A stretch of DNA of 64,000 bases from Kluyvera sp040932435 (GCF_040932435.1 NZ_JBFQGA010000001.1:124001-188000), one strand, 5' to 3'. Counted from the stretch's first letter, positions 27,018 to 35,926 are shown. Notes: generated from the sequence alone by a model not told the origin. Translations and numbers: made by a program.

Positions 27018-27096
27018 CTCTAAGATTGCGGTGCGCATTGCTACACCGGGCTGCCATCCGGCAGCCCGTCTCTGAAGTCGTATCGAGGTCACGGAT
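27018..27096. other. tdcE-tdcG junction, tdcF absent
   Basis: Only 79 bases separate tdcE from tdcG, where E. coli has the ~390-base tdcF (RidA family). It holds a hairpin GGGCTGCC-ATCC-GGCAGCCC (about 27047-27066) with no T-run. No remnant of a TdcF reading frame is visible. Confidence 0.75.
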
Positions 27097-28461
27097 ATGA
27101 TTAGCACATTCGATATGTTCAAAATTGGCGTTGGGCCATCCAGTTCGCATACCGTCGGGCCAATGAACGCCGGGAAACAGTTCATTGATGAGCTGGTAGC
27201 CGGCGGCTTTTTGCCACAGACCACACGTCTAACGGTCGAGCTTTACGGTTCACTTTCCCTGACCGGGAAGGGACATGCGACCGACGTCGCCGTAGTGATG
27301 GGGCTGGCGGGGAATCGCCCGGAAAGCGTCGATATTGATGCCATGCAGCCGTTTATGCGCGCCGTTGAGCGCAGCGGGAAGCTGTCTGTCGCACAGGGCG
27401 AGGCGGAAGTGACGTTCTCCCTTAGCGATGATGTCATCTTCCATAACGAAGCGCTGCCGCGCCATGAAAATGGCATGCGTTTTACCGCTCGCAGCGACGA
27501 GGGGATTTTGCTCAGCGGAACCTACTATTCTGTCGGCGGCGGTTTCATCGTGGAAGAGTCGAAGTTTGGTCAGGAATTTGACGTTGAGCAGCCGGTGCCG
27601 TATCCCTTCACTTCGGCCAGCGAGCTGGTGGAGCAGTGTAAGGAGCACGGGCTTTCCATCTCAGGGCTGATGATGCAAAACGAGCTGGCGCTAAGAAGCC
27701 AGAGCGATATTGATACCGGGCTGACCCGCATCTGGCACGTGATGCGTACCGGTATCGAGCGTGGCATGAATACTGAAGGTGCGCTGCCGGGGCCGTTGAA
27801 CGTCCCGCGCCGAGCTGTTGCGCTGCGGCGACAGCTGGTTTCTAGCGACAGTACCTCCAGCGACCCGATGAACGTGATCGACTGGATCAACATGTTTGCG
27901 CTGGCGGTGAGCGAAGAGAACGCCGCGGGTGGCCGGGTAGTGACGGCACCGACTAACGGCGCCTGTGGCATCGTGCCCGCGGTGTTGGCCTATTACGACA
28001 AATTCCGGCGTACGGCGAACGGCAATTCGATAGCCCGTTATCTTCTAGCCGCCGGAGCGATTGGTGGGCTGTATAAACGCAACGCCTCAATTTCCGGCGC
28101 GGAGGTTGGCTGCCAGGGCGAGGTTGGCGTGGCGGCGTCAATGGCGGCGGCGGGGCTGGCTGAGCTACTTGGCGGAAGTCCGCAGCAGGTATGCATGGCG
28201 GCGGAGATAGCGATGGAGCACAATCTAGGGCTCACCTGCGATCCGGTGGGTGGTCAGGTACAAATCCCCTGTATCGAACGCAACGCGATTAACGCAGTAA
28301 AAGCGGTGAATGCGGCGCGGATGGCCATTCTTCGCACCAGTGAAGCCCGGGTATCGCTCGATAAAATTATCGAAACTATGTACGAAACCGGTAAGGATAT
28401 GAACGAGAAATACCGTGAAACGTCGCGCGGCGGACTGGCGATAAAAGTGCTGTGTAATTAG
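27097..28461 (+). CDS. tdcG: L-serine dehydratase TdcG (4Fe-4S)
   Basis: Iron-sulfur L-serine ammonia-lyase, 454 residues, giving pyruvate plus ammonia. The N-terminal beta domain (FDMFKIGVGPSSSHTVGPM) and the alpha domain with cluster cysteines (NGACGIVPAVLAYY, GCQGEVGVAAS, LTCDPVGGQVQIPCIERNA in parts) are intact. It is a paralogue of SdaA/SdaB; the operon context makes it TdcG. It is the last gene, followed by a strong terminator. Confidence 0.96.
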   Translation: MISTFDMFKIGVGPSSSHTVGPMNAGKQFIDELVAGGFLPQTTRLTVELYGSLSLTGKGHATDVAVVMGLAGNRPESVDIDAMQPFMRAVERSGKLSVAQGEAEVTFSLSDDVIFHNEALPRHENGMRFTARSDEGILLSGTYYSVGGGFIVEESKFGQEFDVEQPVPYPFTSASELVEQCKEHGLSISGLMMQNELALRSQSDIDTGLTRIWHVMRTGIERGMNTEGALPGPLNVPRRAVALRRQLVSSDSTSSDPMNVIDWINMFALAVSEENAAGGRVVTAPTNGACGIVPAVLAYYDKFRRTANGNSIARYLLAAGAIGGLYKRNASISGAEVGCQGEVGVAASMAAAGLAELLGGSPQQVCMAAEIAMEHNLGLTCDPVGGQVQIPCIERNAINAVKAVNAARMAILRTSEARVSLDKIIETMYETGKDMNEKYRETSRGGLAIKVLCN

Positions 28462-28490
28462 TCGACACAGCCCTAAACCCTGATGTAGTG

Positions 28491-28524
28491 AAACGCCCCT
28501 GGCCGGATGGTCAGGGGCGTTTTT
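28491..28524 (+). terminator. tdc operon terminator
   Basis: ACGCCCCTG / CAGGGGCGT stem with a 10-base loop, followed by TTTT; 30 bases after the tdcG stop. Confidence 0.9.
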
Positions 28525-29039
28525 CGTTGTACGGCATGCGAGTGCGAGGAGGAGAAACAGGCAGAGTATTATTTTGTCTGATTACATTTTTGCTACAAAC
28601 ATTGGAGTTATTCACTAATCAGGCCTAACACTGTGATAATCATCATTTTTTACTCGTGCGGGTAGTTACATTTCATTAACCGAGCGCTTTGCGCTATCTC
28701 ACAGAATCGCGGCGAGATGCCGTCACTCCAAAAACGCCAATCCATAAGAATCATATAAAAAACAACTTGTTATGAATTAATGGTGTTGCGGTGAAATATG
28801 GAAATCCTTCGTATAACCATGATGATAGAAATTAAAGCACCTATATCTCGCTATCTGGAGTAAGTATTTCTCCAGATAACGTTTCCCATGCCAGCAGTAG
28901 CAAGTTTTTTCTCCCTTAGCCGCGATATCATCTATTCACTATAAAAAATGTGGTTAATTGCACTGCATTGCTAAAAACATCTGGAATATCAAGCTGTATT
29001 AAAACAATAAACCCTACAAACCAAGAGTGAGACTTTGTT
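28525..29039 (+). promoter_or_regulatory. Upstream region of yhaO (cyuP) with a 9-bp inverted repeat
   Basis: 515 bases without a gene. TATCTGGAG (28852-28860) and CTCCAGATA (28870-28878) form a perfect inverted repeat with a 9-base spacer, a candidate operator or leader hairpin. CACTATAAAAAATG near 28938-28951 could hold a -10. The E. coli locus is regulated by the cysteine-sensing CyuR (YbaO); whether the repeat is its site is unknown. Confidence 0.45.
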
Positions 29040-30365
29040 ATGGAAACAATCTCAATTGCACCGACACAACCTTCGAGCGCGGCGACACGTGCGGGGATGT
29101 CGGAAAGCGAATGGCAAGCGGCAATCAAGTTCGACAGCTCCGATGTGGGCTGGGTCATTATGAGTATCGGCATGGCAATTGGTGCGGGGATTGTTTTTCT
29201 TCCCGTTCAGGTTGGGCTGATGGGGCTATGGGTATTCCTGCTGTCTTCGATTGTGGGTTATCCGGCCATGTATTTGTTCCAGCGGCTATTTATTAATACG
29301 TTGGCCGAGTCACCGGAGTGTAAAGACTACCCTAGCGTGATCAGTGGCTACCTCGGTAAAAACTGGGGCATTTTGTTGGGGGCGCTCTATTTCATCATGC
29401 TGGTGATTTGGATGTTCGTCTATTCCACCGCTATCACCAACGACAGCGCCTCATATTTGCATACTTTTGGCGTGACCGACGGTTTGTTATCTGAAAACCC
29501 GTTCTATGGCTTGGCGCTTATCTGCGTGCTGGTGGCTATCTCTTCACGGGGTGAAAAGCTGCTGTTTAAAGTCTCCAGTTTTATGGTGCTGACCAAGTTG
29601 CTGGTGGTTGCAGCGCTGGGGGCATCGATGGTTGGTATGTGGCACTTGTACAACGCAGGGACGCTGCCACCGATGGGGCTACTGATTAAAAATGCCATCA
29701 TCACGCTGCCGTTTACGCTGACCTCCATCCTGTTTATTCAGACCTTAAGCCCGATGGTTATCTCCTATCGTTCGAGAGAGAAATCACGCGAAGTGGCACG
29801 CTTTAAGGCGCTGCGGGCGATGAATATCGCCTTTGGTATTCTGTTTGTGGTGGTCTTTTTCTACGCGGTCTCGTTTACCTTGGCGATGGGTCATGACGAA
29901 GCGGTAAAAGCCTACGAGCAGAATATCTCGGCGCTGGCGATTGCTGCGCAGTTTATCAACGGCAGCGCAGGCGCATGGGTGACCGTGGTCAGCGTTATCC
30001 TCAATATTTTTGCCGTGATGACCGCATTCTTTGGCGTTTACTTAGGTTTCCGCGAAGCCACACAGGGGATTGTGATTAACCTGCTGCGTCGCAAAATGCC
30101 GGAAGAAAAAATTAACCAGAAGCTGGTGCAACGCGGGATCATGCTGTTCGCCATTCTGCTGGCCTGGAGCGCTATTGTGCTCAATGCGCCGGTGCTGAGC
30201 TTCACCTCTATCTGTAGCCCTATCTTCGGTATGGTGGGCTGCCTTATTCCTGCCTGGCTGGTGTACAAAGTTCCGGCATTACATAAATACAAAGGCGTCT
30301 CTTTGGTGATCATCATCATCACTGGCCTGTTGCTGTGCGTGTCTCCGTTCTTGGCATTCTCCTGA
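29040..30365 (+). CDS. yhaO: Serine/cysteine transporter YhaO (DlsT/CyuP)
   Basis: HAAAP-family inner membrane amino-acid carrier, 441 residues with about eleven membrane segments (first: VGWVIMSIGMAIGAGIVFLP). It resembles SdaC and TdcC. The E. coli homologue imports serine and cysteine and is coexpressed with the cysteine desulfidase YhaM. Start ATG 29040; the ribosome site is GAGTGAGAC-like. The next gene starts 16 bases after its stop, so they are an operon. Confidence 0.92.
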   Translation: METISIAPTQPSSAATRAGMSESEWQAAIKFDSSDVGWVIMSIGMAIGAGIVFLPVQVGLMGLWVFLLSSIVGYPAMYLFQRLFINTLAESPECKDYPSVISGYLGKNWGILLGALYFIMLVIWMFVYSTAITNDSASYLHTFGVTDGLLSENPFYGLALICVLVAISSRGEKLLFKVSSFMVLTKLLVVAALGASMVGMWHLYNAGTLPPMGLLIKNAIITLPFTLTSILFIQTLSPMVISYRSREKSREVARFKALRAMNIAFGILFVVVFFYAVSFTLAMGHDEAVKAYEQNISALAIAAQFINGSAGAWVTVVSVILNIFAVMTAFFGVYLGFREATQGIVINLLRRKMPEEKINQKLVQRGIMLFAILLAWSAIVLNAPVLSFTSICSPIFGMVGCLIPAWLVYKVPALHKYKGVSLVIIIITGLLLCVSPFLAFS

Positions 30366-30381
30366 TTAATTGGTGGTAAAA

Positions 30382-31686
30382 ATGGCTGAAGTGAAAATGG
30401 ACCCGCTGTGGGATGTGTTGATTCAGGCGGTAAAACAGAACGTCAAACCTGCGATGGGCTGCACCGAGCCGGTATCGCTGGCTTTAGCCAGTGCCATAGC
30501 GGCTTCACACCTGGCCGGTCGCGTGAGCCATATTGAGGCAAAGGTTTCACCCAACCTGATGAAAAACGGTATGGGTGTCACCGTTCCGGGCACTGGAATG
30601 GTGGGGTTGCCGATTGCCGCCGCCGTGGGCGCACTGGGGGGCGATCCCGACTCAGGGTTAGAAGTCCTGAAAGGGGCGTCGGTTGAGGCGATTGCGGCAG
30701 GAAAATTGCTGCTGGCGAGCGGCAAGGTGTCGGTCAGCATTCAGCAACCCTGTGACGAAGTGCTATACGCCAGTGCCACGGTGTATACGCTGGAAGAGTC
30801 GGCGACGGTCACCATTGCCGGGGGACATACGCGGGTGGTGCGCATTGTGAAGAACGGTGTGGTGCTGTTGGATGCAGGCAATTGTGCAAGTGTGGGGGAA
30901 GAGTCGCCGGTATCGCTGGAGAACGTGACGCTTTCGCAGGTGGTGGATTTTGCGCAGCGGGTGCCGTTTGAGCGAATTGGTTTTATTCTCGACGCGGCCC
31001 TGCTTAATGATGCGTTGTCCCATGAGGGGCTGCGCGCCCAATACGGCCTGCACATTGGCGCGACCTTACAGCGCCAGCGCGAGCGTGGACTGCTGGCAAA
31101 AGATTTGCTCAGCGACATTATGATCCGCACATCTGCCGCTTCTGATGCGCGAATGGGCGGGGCCTGTTTACCTGCTATGAGCAATTCCGGCTCGGGCAAT
31201 CAGGGCATTGCCGCCACCATGCCGGTGGTGGTGGTGGCTGAGCATCTGGGATGTACACAGGAGCAAATGGCGCGTGGGCTAATTTTGTCGCATATGACGG
31301 CTATCTACATTCACCATCAGTTGCCCATGTTATCTGCGCTGTGCGCTGCGACAACCGCCTCGATGGGGGCTGCGGCCGGGATTTGCTGGTTGATTGACGG
31401 CAGCTACCGCTGTATCTCAATGGCTATCAGCAGCATGATTGGCGATGTGAGTGGCATTATTTGCGATGGGGCTTCCAACAGCTGTGCGATGAAGGTCTCT
31501 ACCAGCGTCTCTTCAGCGTGGAAAGCCGTGCTGATGGCCTTGGATGAAACGTCCGTCACCGGCAATGAAGGCATCGTGGCAAACGATGTGGAGCAGTCGA
31601 TAAGCAACCTTTGCGCATTGGCCTGCCACTCAATGCAGCAAACCGACAAACAGGTTATCGAAATTATGGCGAATAAAATCGCCTGA
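30382..31686 (+). CDS. yhaM: L-cysteine desulfidase YhaM (CyuA)
   Basis: Iron-sulfur cysteine desulfidase of the UPF0597 (serine dehydratase alpha-like) family, 434 residues, splitting cysteine into pyruvate, sulfide and ammonia. The Cys residues expected for the 4Fe-4S cluster are in KPAMGCTEPVSLAL, near the C-terminal half (GGACLPAMSNSGSGN) and IICDGASNSCAMK. The start ATG 30382 (MAEVKMDP) follows GGTGG by 5 bases; the TTG at 30370 is less likely. It forms an operon with yhaO. Confidence 0.92.
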   Translation: MAEVKMDPLWDVLIQAVKQNVKPAMGCTEPVSLALASAIAASHLAGRVSHIEAKVSPNLMKNGMGVTVPGTGMVGLPIAAAVGALGGDPDSGLEVLKGASVEAIAAGKLLLASGKVSVSIQQPCDEVLYASATVYTLEESATVTIAGGHTRVVRIVKNGVVLLDAGNCASVGEESPVSLENVTLSQVVDFAQRVPFERIGFILDAALLNDALSHEGLRAQYGLHIGATLQRQRERGLLAKDLLSDIMIRTSAASDARMGGACLPAMSNSGSGNQGIAATMPVVVVAEHLGCTQEQMARGLILSHMTAIYIHHQLPMLSALCAATTASMGAAAGICWLIDGSYRCISMAISSMIGDVSGIICDGASNSCAMKVSTSVSSAWKAVLMALDETSVTGNEGIVANDVEQSISNLCALACHSMQQTDKQVIEIMANKIA

Positions 31687-31691
31687 TTAAG

Positions 31692-31713
31692 CGCCCCGGA
31701 AATTAGCCGGGGC
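31692..31713. terminator. Convergent terminator yhaM / yhaL
   Basis: GCCCCGG-AAATTAG-CCGGGGC, 6 bases after the yhaM stop and 8 bases before the yhaL stop on the other strand. T content is modest on both sides, so it may serve both genes weakly. Confidence 0.7.
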
Positions 31714-31720
31714 TGCTTTG

Positions 31721-31885
31721 TTATGCCGCCTCTTCAGCTAGGCGGCTTTCTGCTTCAATAACGATGGCTTCCAGCTCGCTCAACATCTCTTCAAAACCAA
31801 AGGTTGTTGGCGCGTCGTGCGTGGGGACGGGTACGGTTGTTCCGATGTCCATCGCGTGCTGCTTTTTCTTGTTTCTCTTACTCAT
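31721..31885 (-). CDS. yhaL: Small acidic-tail protein YhaL
   Basis: A 54-residue frame: MSKRNKKKQHAMDIGTT at the basic N-terminus, then FGFEEMLSELEAIVIEAESR and an alanine/glutamate-rich end. The length equals that of E. coli YhaL, and the position between yhaM and yhaK is the same. GGAG precedes ATG 31885. The split into a Lys-rich head and acidic helical tail is the family's pattern. The function is unknown. The gap to yhaK is 26 bases, so it is probably cotranscribed with it. Confidence 0.8.
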   Translation of the reverse strand: MSKRNKKKQHAMDIGTTVPVPTHDAPTTFGFEEMLSELEAIVIEAESRLAEEAA

Positions 31886-31911
31886 TTTCTCCGGCTCCCT
31901 GCGTGTCAGTG

Positions 31912-32613
31912 CTATACCGGTAAATCTATCAGCAAAGCGCGCAGCGGGGTATCAGCCACCAGTGTGATATTGCTTTCATCGCGAATAAACGCGCCGTCAC
32001 CGCAGGTTAAAGCCTGTTTTTGCGCATCGTGGGCCACGGCGTGTACCGTGCCGTGAATCGACTGCAGATAGGCGCGAGGCCCGTGCAGCGGCAGGCTAAC
32101 CTGCTCACCTTTCGCCAGCTCAATCTGGTGCAGCCAAACCTGCTGACGCAGCTGCAGGCTACCTTCGCTTCCGTCCGGCGATGCCAGCAGCTGATGCGCG
32201 GTGTCGTGCAGTTTAATTTTTTGCACGCGCGAGTTTTCGCGTTCCGGGCAGGCATCAAGCCAGATTTGAATCCGAGTTAACGATTTATCTTTGCTGAGGT
32301 TATGCTCGCTGTAGCTGACGCCGGGCTGAGTGGCAATCAGCAGCGCTTCGCCGGCTTTCACCTTGATATGGTGACCTTCGTTATCACGATACTCCGCTTC
32401 ACCTTCCAGAATCAGATTCAGGATGTCCACTTTTGGGTAAGTTCGTGGCTGGAAGGCCGCGCCTGGCGCCAGCACTTCCTGATTTAGCACGCGCAGAGAG
32501 GCGTAACCCAGCAGTTTCGGATCAAAATAATGCCCAAAAGAGAAGGTATAGCGGGCCTGCAGCCAACCGAAGTCGGCCTGTCCGCACTGTTTTGCTGTTC
32601 TTGTGGTAATCAT
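31912..32613 (-). CDS. yhaK: Pirin-like bicupin protein YhaK
   Basis: Cytoplasmic bicupin of the pirin family, 233 residues as in E. coli and closely similar (QARYTFSFGHYFDPKLLGYASL in parts, QPRTYPKVDILNLILEGEAEYRD in parts). The E. coli protein lacks the usual cupin metal and is sensitive to redox stress; its reaction is unknown. It is divergent from the LysR regulator yhaJ and followed by yhaL. Confidence 0.93.
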   Translation of the reverse strand: MITTRTAKQCGQADFGWLQARYTFSFGHYFDPKLLGYASLRVLNQEVLAPGAAFQPRTYPKVDILNLILEGEAEYRDNEGHHIKVKAGEALLIATQPGVSYSEHNLSKDKSLTRIQIWLDACPERENSRVQKIKLHDTAHQLLASPDGSEGSLQLRQQVWLHQIELAKGEQVSLPLHGPRAYLQSIHGTVHAVAHDAQKQALTCGDGAFIRDESNITLVADTPLRALLIDLPV

Positions 32614-32717
32614 CTTCTTGACCCTCCTTTACATTAAATCAATGGTAAAGGTATGGACGCTGCATTGTTAGCCAGATATTCTGCCCGGTATGTTCAAATT
32701 TCCTGAATGAGAACGCC

Positions 32718-33614
32718 ATGGCTAAAGAGAGAGCACTGACGCTGGAAGCACTACGAGTAATGGACGCCATCGATAGGCGCGGAAGCTTTGCCGCCGCAGC
32801 CGATGAGCTAGGCCGTGTGCCTTCAGCATTGAGCTACACCATGCAGAAGCTGGAAGAAGAGCTGGATGTGGTGTTATTTGACCGCTCAGGTCATCGAACA
32901 AAATTCACTAACGTCGGGCGCATGCTGCTGGAGCGCGGCAGGGTGCTGCTGGAGGCCGCCGATAAGCTGACGACCGATGCCGAAGCGCTCGCGCGCGGCT
33001 GGGAAACACACCTCACTATCGTGGCTGAAGCGCTGATCCCAACCGCCACGCTCTTCCCGCTGGTTGAAAAACTGGCGGTAAAATCCAACACCCAACTGTC
33101 GATTATCACCGAAGTGCTGGCAGGGGCTTGGGAACGCTTGGAGCAGGGGCGTGCAGATATTGTGATTGCGCCGGATATGCACTTCCGTTCATCCACGGAG
33201 ATCAACTCGCGGAAGCTGTATTCGATTATGAACGTCTATGTTGCCGCGCCGGATCATCCGATTCATCAAGAGGCAGAACCGCTTTCGGAAGTGACGCGCG
33301 TGAAGTATCGCGGCGTCGCCATTGCCGATACCGCGCGAGAACGCCCGGTGCTGACGGTGCAGTTGCTGGATAAACAGCCGCGACTGACGGTGACGTCGAT
33401 GGAAGAAAAACGTCAGGCGCTATTGGCCGGACTGGGAGTGGCTACCATGCCGTATCCGCTGGTCGAAGAGGATATTGCGCAGGGCCGTCTGCGGGTCGTC
33501 AGTCCAGAATATAGCAGTGAAATCGATATCATCATGGCCTGGCGGCGCGACAGCATGGGCGAAGCCAAATCGTGGTGCCTGCGCGAAATTCAAAAGCTAT
33601 TGACCGTTAGATAG
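32718..33614 (+). CDS. yhaJ: LysR-family regulator YhaJ
   Basis: 298 residues: helix-turn-helix (about 5-65, GSFAAAADELGRVPSALSYTMQKLEEEL in parts) and a LysR effector domain. The E. coli homologue activates yqjF in response to dinitrotoluene-derived aromatic compounds and affects virulence genes in pathogens. The yqjF and yqjG genes lie 1-2 kb away here. Divergent from yhaK. Confidence 0.93.
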   Translation: MAKERALTLEALRVMDAIDRRGSFAAAADELGRVPSALSYTMQKLEEELDVVLFDRSGHRTKFTNVGRMLLERGRVLLEAADKLTTDAEALARGWETHLTIVAEALIPTATLFPLVEKLAVKSNTQLSIITEVLAGAWERLEQGRADIVIAPDMHFRSSTEINSRKLYSIMNVYVAAPDHPIHQEAEPLSEVTRVKYRGVAIADTARERPVLTVQLLDKQPRLTVTSMEEKRQALLAGLGVATMPYPLVEEDIAQGRLRVVSPEYSSEIDIIMAWRRDSMGEAKSWCLREIQKLLTVR

Positions 33615-33632
33615 ACGCCGGGCGAGTGTAGC

Positions 33633-33654
33633 GACGCCGGGATAATCCGGCGTC
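33633..33654. terminator. Convergent terminator yhaJ / yhaH
   Basis: GACGCCGG-GATAAT-CCGGCGTC-type perfect stem between the two convergent stops. A similar GACGCCGGGC half lies just upstream (33614-33622), suggesting a REP-derived origin. Confidence 0.7.
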
Positions 33655-33658
33655 AGGA

Positions 33659-34048
33659 CTACTGAACGATGCGACTGGTTGCCGTTTCATGCTTCTTCGG
33701 GTCTGGCCCAAAACGGTTATCGCCTGGTGTCCCGTTCTGGCAGTTGAAGATGAGAATAACTATCCAGCCAACGATTGGGATAAGCAACAGCAGTAGCCAC
33801 CATGCCGAGCGATCGGTGTCGTGCAGGCGACGGAACTGTACCGCCCACCAAGGCAGAAAGATCAGCACACCGTAAATAGTCGTGAGGATCCCCTCCCCAC
33901 CGGCACGCTGCCAACCCAGCAGTTTATCTACCACGCTTAACACGGCCGTCAAAATGACGTTCACCAAGATGAACATCCAATACTCTTTGCGACGGGCGCG
34001 GCCGCCAAATCCAATGTAGTTACGTAGAACGTTGAGATACCAATCCAT
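33659..34048 (-). CDS. yhaH: DUF805 inner membrane protein YhaH
   Basis: 129-residue DUF805 membrane protein with the family start MDWYLNVLRNYIGFGGRARR and the WWAVQFRRLHDTDRSAWW motif; about four membrane segments. Start ATG 34048 with AGAGG upstream; the frame open to 34069 adds 7 residues without a ribosome site. E. coli has two tandem DUF805 genes here (yhaH, yhaI); only one is present. Function unknown. Confidence 0.9.
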   Translation of the reverse strand: MDWYLNVLRNYIGFGGRARRKEYWMFILVNVILTAVLSVVDKLLGWQRAGGEGILTTIYGVLIFLPWWAVQFRRLHDTDRSAWWLLLLLIPIVGWIVILIFNCQNGTPGDNRFGPDPKKHETATSRIVQ

Positions 34049-34149
34049 TTTTATGCCTCTGTTGATCATTAATCACTTGTTTTTAAAGCGATCAACCTAA
34101 GGATAGTCGTGAATGAATTGGTGGTAAATATTGATGTGAGGAATTAATT

Positions 34150-34172
34150 AGGGCATCGAGAAACGATGCCCT
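34150..34172 (-). terminator. Hairpin after yqjG
   Basis: AGGGCATCG-AGAAA-CGATGCCCT, 12 bases past the yqjG stop on the minus strand. T-run is weak (TAATTAATT). Confidence 0.6.
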
Positions 34173-34184
34173 GTGCGCTTAGCT

Positions 34185-35165
34185 TTAGCGTTTGTCGCGA
34201 CCGTGCGGTTTATCCAGATCCTGCCACGGCCCGATGGAGATAATGCCCGTCGGGTTGATGGTTTTGTGGCTTCGGAAATAGTGGGTGCGGATATGATCGA
34301 AATTGACGGTTTCCGCGATGCCCGGCATTTGGTAGATCTCCCGCAGGAAGCCGTACAGATATGGGTAGTCGCTGATGCGGTGCTTGTCGCATTTGAAGTG
34401 GGTGACGTATACCGGGTCAAAGCGAATAAGCGTCGTCCATAGGCGAATATCGGCTTCGGTCAGCTGATTGCCGGTTAGGTAACGATGCTGTCCGAGGATC
34501 TTCTCCAGCCTTTCCAGTGAACTAAAGACTTTTTCGACTGCGTCATCGTAAGCCGCTTGGCTGGTGGCAAAACCGGCCTTGTAGACGCCGTTGTTGACCG
34601 TGTCGTAGATCCAGCTATTGAGCTCATCAATTTGTTCACGCAGCGCCGGTGGGTAGTAGTCGCCAGACTTGGCGCCTAGCCCGTCAAAGGCCGTGTTGAA
34701 CATGCGGATAATTTCCGCAGATTCGTTACTGACGATCGTTTGGTTCTTTTTATCCCACAGTACCGGAACCGTGACGCGGCCGGAATAGCTCGGGTCGGCA
34801 TGCTGATAGAGCTGGTAGAGATATTCATGCTGATAGAGCGTATCGCCCGTTGCCGCCGGGAAATCGGCATCAAAGGTCCAGCCGTTTTCCAGCATCAGCG
34901 GGTTGACGACGGAAACCGAGATAAACGGCTCCAGCCCTTTAAGTGCTCTGAGGATCAGCGTGCGGTGCGCCCACGGGCAGGCGAGGGAAACGTACAGGTG
35001 GTAGCGATCTTTCTCGGCGGCAAAACCCGCGTTGCCGCTTGGGCCGGGTTCGCCATCGGCGGTGAGCCAGTTACGAAAAGCGGAGACTGAACGCTGGAAA
35101 CGTCCACCGGTAGATTTGGTGTCATACCAGACGTCTTGCCAGACGCCGTCGATTAATTGCCCCAT
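34185..35165 (-). CDS. yqjG: Glutathionyl-hydroquinone reductase YqjG
   Basis: Omega/Xi-class glutathione transferase, 326 residues, removing glutathione from glutathionyl-hydroquinones. The catalytic cysteine is Cys63 in YVSLACPWAHR; the N-terminal thioredoxin-like domain is followed by an all-helical GST domain. ATG 35165 (MGQLIDG) matches the family start with GGAG 7 bases away; the adjacent ATG 35168 is only 4 bases from it. A strong terminator isolates it from yqjF. Its E. coli homologue is implicated in aromatic-compound tolerance. Confidence 0.94.
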   Translation of the reverse strand: MGQLIDGVWQDVWYDTKSTGGRFQRSVSAFRNWLTADGEPGPSGNAGFAAEKDRYHLYVSLACPWAHRTLILRALKGLEPFISVSVVNPLMLENGWTFDADFPAATGDTLYQHEYLYQLYQHADPSYSGRVTVPVLWDKKNQTIVSNESAEIIRMFNTAFDGLGAKSGDYYPPALREQIDELNSWIYDTVNNGVYKAGFATSQAAYDDAVEKVFSSLERLEKILGQHRYLTGNQLTEADIRLWTTLIRFDPVYVTHFKCDKHRISDYPYLYGFLREIYQMPGIAETVNFDHIRTHYFRSHKTINPTGIISIGPWQDLDKPHGRDKR

Positions 35166-35186
35166 CATGTTCTCCTTTTAGATAGC

Positions 35187-35214
35187 AAAAGCGAGGAGAT
35201 GTCTCCTCGCTTTT
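35187..35214. terminator. Bidirectional terminator between yqjF and yqjG
   Basis: AAAAGCGAGGAGA-TG-TCTCCTCGCTTTT: perfect 13-bp stem with A/T tracts on both sides. It ends yqjF and leaves yqjG dependent on its own promoter or read-through. Confidence 0.9.
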
Positions 35215-35236
35215 ATATTCAATCAGTATAGTGCGC

Positions 35237-35629
35237 TTACCACTTTTTATTCAGTACGCGGTCGATACTGAATGCGCCTGGACCGGTGATACCCAGCAGC
35301 AGGAAGCCGCCAGCGATGGTCAGGTTTTTCATGAACATCAGAGAGTTCATGCCTTCCGCAAAGTTGCTGTGGAAGATAAACGCGGTCAGCAGAGTGAAGC
35401 CTGCGGTGAACAGCGCGGTGGTACGGGTCAGGAAGCCGAACAGAATCGCCAGACCGCCGCCGAACTCAAGCAGGATGGTCAGCGGCAGCAGGAACCCTGG
35501 GACGCCCATTGCTTCCATATACTGCTGTGTGCCCGCATACCCGGTGATTTTGCCCCAGCCAGCTGTGATAAACAGAATTGGCATCAGAATACGAGCAACC
35601 AGGAAACCAACATCTTCTAATTTTTTCAT
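35237..35629 (-). CDS. yqjF: DoxX-family inner membrane protein YqjF
   Basis: 130 residues, four membrane segments, DoxX/DoxD-like quinol-oxidase subunit family (LVARILMPILFITAGWGKITGY in parts, LLEFGGGLAILFGF). The E. coli gene is the known dinitrotoluene-inducible reporter, switched on by YhaJ. Start ATG 35629 (MKKLEDVGF) with GAGAG upstream; longer in-frame starts have no ribosome site. The exact biochemical role is unknown. Confidence 0.93.
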   Translation of the reverse strand: MKKLEDVGFLVARILMPILFITAGWGKITGYAGTQQYMEAMGVPGFLLPLTILLEFGGGLAILFGFLTRTTALFTAGFTLLTAFIFHSNFAEGMNSLMFMKNLTIAGGFLLLGITGPGAFSIDRVLNKKW

Positions 35630-35926
35630 CTTTCTCTCCAGAGAACCTTGCGGGCAGTTAAACCATATTATTGAGCGTTTACACGTCGATAGCGTGTATC
35701 TGCTGTCGATGGAGAGAAATATAACCGTGACGAACCGCAATTGTTAGCAAGGAAAACTGTTGAACTTCTTCAAAGAATCTGAGCAACGATGTATGGCAGC
35801 GTTCACGAAAACAGCCGTCATGGAGAGATGAAGAGGGAATGCAGCAGATAGAGGAAATCACCGGCATGGCTAAATAACGGCATTTGGTGAATACCGATAC
35901 CCAGATAACCGGTCTAGCAAGGGGAG
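35630..35926 (-). promoter_or_regulatory. yqjF upstream region
   Basis: 297 bases upstream of yqjF and downstream of yqjK with no gene. By analogy with E. coli it should contain the YhaJ-activated yqjF promoter. I see no distinct LysR box I can name. Confidence 0.4.
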
